The notes under the pieces: model-generated
The model's input: the letters and a program-made list of their open reading frames with translations, nothing else
The model's database searches: none
What the model was told of the DNA's origin: nothing
Program-made: the position numbers and the translations under genes
Assembly: GCA_900551965.1 (NCBI GenBank)
Contig: URYF01000084.1
Coordinates: 1 to 5,772 of the forward strand
DNA: 5,772 nt
From: an uncultured bacterium
Lineage (GTDB): Bacteria; Cyanobacteriota; Vampirovibrionia; Gastranaerophilales; Gastranaerophilaceae
Direction: 5' to 3'
Shown: positions 5,046 through 5,772 of the stretch, one piece after another
Layout: each line of letters opens with the position of its first letter
Numbering within the stretch: the first letter of the stretch is position 1

Positions 5046-5772
5046 ATGCAAAATGTTTTAGAAAGAAAATCACTTAAAAATATAGATTTCAATTGCGATT
5101 TAGCACAAAGCTTCGGTATTTATAAAAACAGTACCGAATCAAGATTATTGGATTACGTCAGTTCCGTTAACATTTCATGCGGATTTCATGCCGGTGACCC
5201 GTTAACAATTAAAGAAGCTTTACTCGAAGCAAAAGAAAAAAATATCGTAGTCGGTGCCCATATCGGATTTGATGATATTCAAGGATTTGGATACCGCCAA
5301 ATGGAACTTGCCGCAGATGAATTAGAGGCTCTTGTTATGTATCAGGTAGGGGCAATTATGACATTTGCAAAAGCTTTTAATATGGAGATTGAACACGTCA
5401 GACCGCACGGCGCAATGTATCGTCAAGCAGCTGAAGATATTGAGTTTTCAAGAACTATTGCTAAAGCTGTCAAAAAATGTTCAAAGTGGCTGGTTTACTA
5501 CGGCGCAACCGGAGATAATCTTGCTCAAATTTCAGAAGAAGAGAATATTCAAGTGGCTCACGAAGTTCACCTTGAAAAAATCTATGATGAAAACGGCTAT
5601 ATAAACTTCTCGGCTAGAGATTTAGAAAATACAAATATTTCTATTCAAAGACTTAAAGATTTAATGCAAAACTCATTTGTAACAAACAACGTTGGAGGAA
5701 AAACTGTAGTCAGAGCTGATTCTATCCATTTTTCAAACAAACTTTCAAACGCTAAAGAACTTATTGTTCAAG
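5046..5772 (+). CDS. Divergent LamB/YcsF-family protein (5-oxoprolinase subunit A-like), 3' end cut by the window
   Basis: Family members (PxpA) act with PxpB and PxpC in ATP-dependent opening of 5-oxoproline to glutamate. The 242 visible residues nearly equal a full protein (E. coli PxpA has 244). Family landmarks are FNCDLAQSFG (15-24), VNISCGFHAGD (41-51), VGAHIGFDDIQGFG (69-82) and HVRPHGAMY (117-125). Several conserved positions differ from the family as I recall it: the DLGE segment is DLAQ (18-21), the GAHPS-x-PD segment is GAHIGFDD, the FADR segment is HLEK (175-178), and the late VHGD segment is reduced to IHFS (227-230). The HAGD and PHG motifs are intact. The start at 5046 is the first ATG after an in-frame TAA (5040-5042). 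Its ribosome binding site is weak (GAGA nine bases upstream), and about 12 residues precede the conserved fold. PxpB and PxpC are not in view, so oxoprolinase function is unproved. Confidence 0.8.
   Translation, partial: MQNVLERKSLKNIDFNCDLAQSFGIYKNSTESRLLDYVSSVNISCGFHAGDPLTIKEALLEAKEKNIVVGAHIGFDDIQGFGYRQMELAADELEALVMYQVGAIMTFAKAFNMEIEHVRPHGAMYRQAAEDIEFSRTIAKAVKKCSKWLVYYGATGDNLAQISEEENIQVAHEVHLEKIYDENGYINFSARDLENTNISIQRLKDLMQNSFVTNNVGGKTVVRADSIHFSNKLSNAKELIVQ

Noticed and set aside
5365..5604. Plus-strand 79-residue open frame
   Set aside because: It is an out-of-frame shadow of the LamB/YcsF-like gene, which carries recognisable motifs in the other frame.

Overview
The window looks like a chromosomal segment of a low-GC bacterium. 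It carries housekeeping translation genes next to a small cell-surface glycosyltransferase operon and a divergent LamB/YcsF-family gene. The S2 and EF-Ts sequences, the low GC (I counted 19 of 100 bases at 4981-5080) and the repeat-laden intergenic DNA suggest a non-photosynthetic relative of Cyanobacteria (Gastranaerophilales / Vampirovibrionia type). This is an inference from recognition; no search was run.

Layout. Positions 1-33 (minus) hold the first 11 codons of an unrecognised gene with a strong Shine-Dalgarno and its own promoter (63-91). A gap follows, containing a hairpin repeat and a clear Rho-independent terminator (273-301) for tsf. tsf (331-1194) and rpsB (1324-2091) are both on the minus strand in the usual rpsB-tsf order. 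An extended -10 promoter and a near-perfect palindrome lie between them. rpsB has a structured upstream region and is divergent from rpsT (2369-2635, plus), which has an A-tract-rich promoter and a bulged hairpin in its leader. A U/A-flanked hairpin at 2655-2695 can terminate both rpsT and the convergent glycosyltransferase operon.

The operon is two tandem GT2 (GT-A fold) glycosyltransferases on the minus strand, 4670 to 2701. It is driven by a TTGACG-N17-TATTAT promoter whose predicted +1 is the A of the first gene's ATG, so the message may be leaderless. The second gene has a strong Shine-Dalgarno and is probably translationally coupled to the first.

The gap 4706-5045 has a GC-richer core (49 of 100 bases at 4741-4840) that looks like a mosaic of dispersed intergenic repeats. 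The window ends inside a LamB/YcsF (5-oxoprolinase subunit A-like) gene on the plus strand, starting at 5046. Several of its family motifs are altered.

The ribosomal genes make S2, S20 and EF-Ts for translation. The glycosyltransferases probably build part of a surface glycan. I see no defence system, CRISPR array, tRNA, rRNA or intact mobile element. The most useful leads are the possible leaderless operon, the structured ribosomal-protein leaders, the altered PxpA-like protein and the repeat mosaic.
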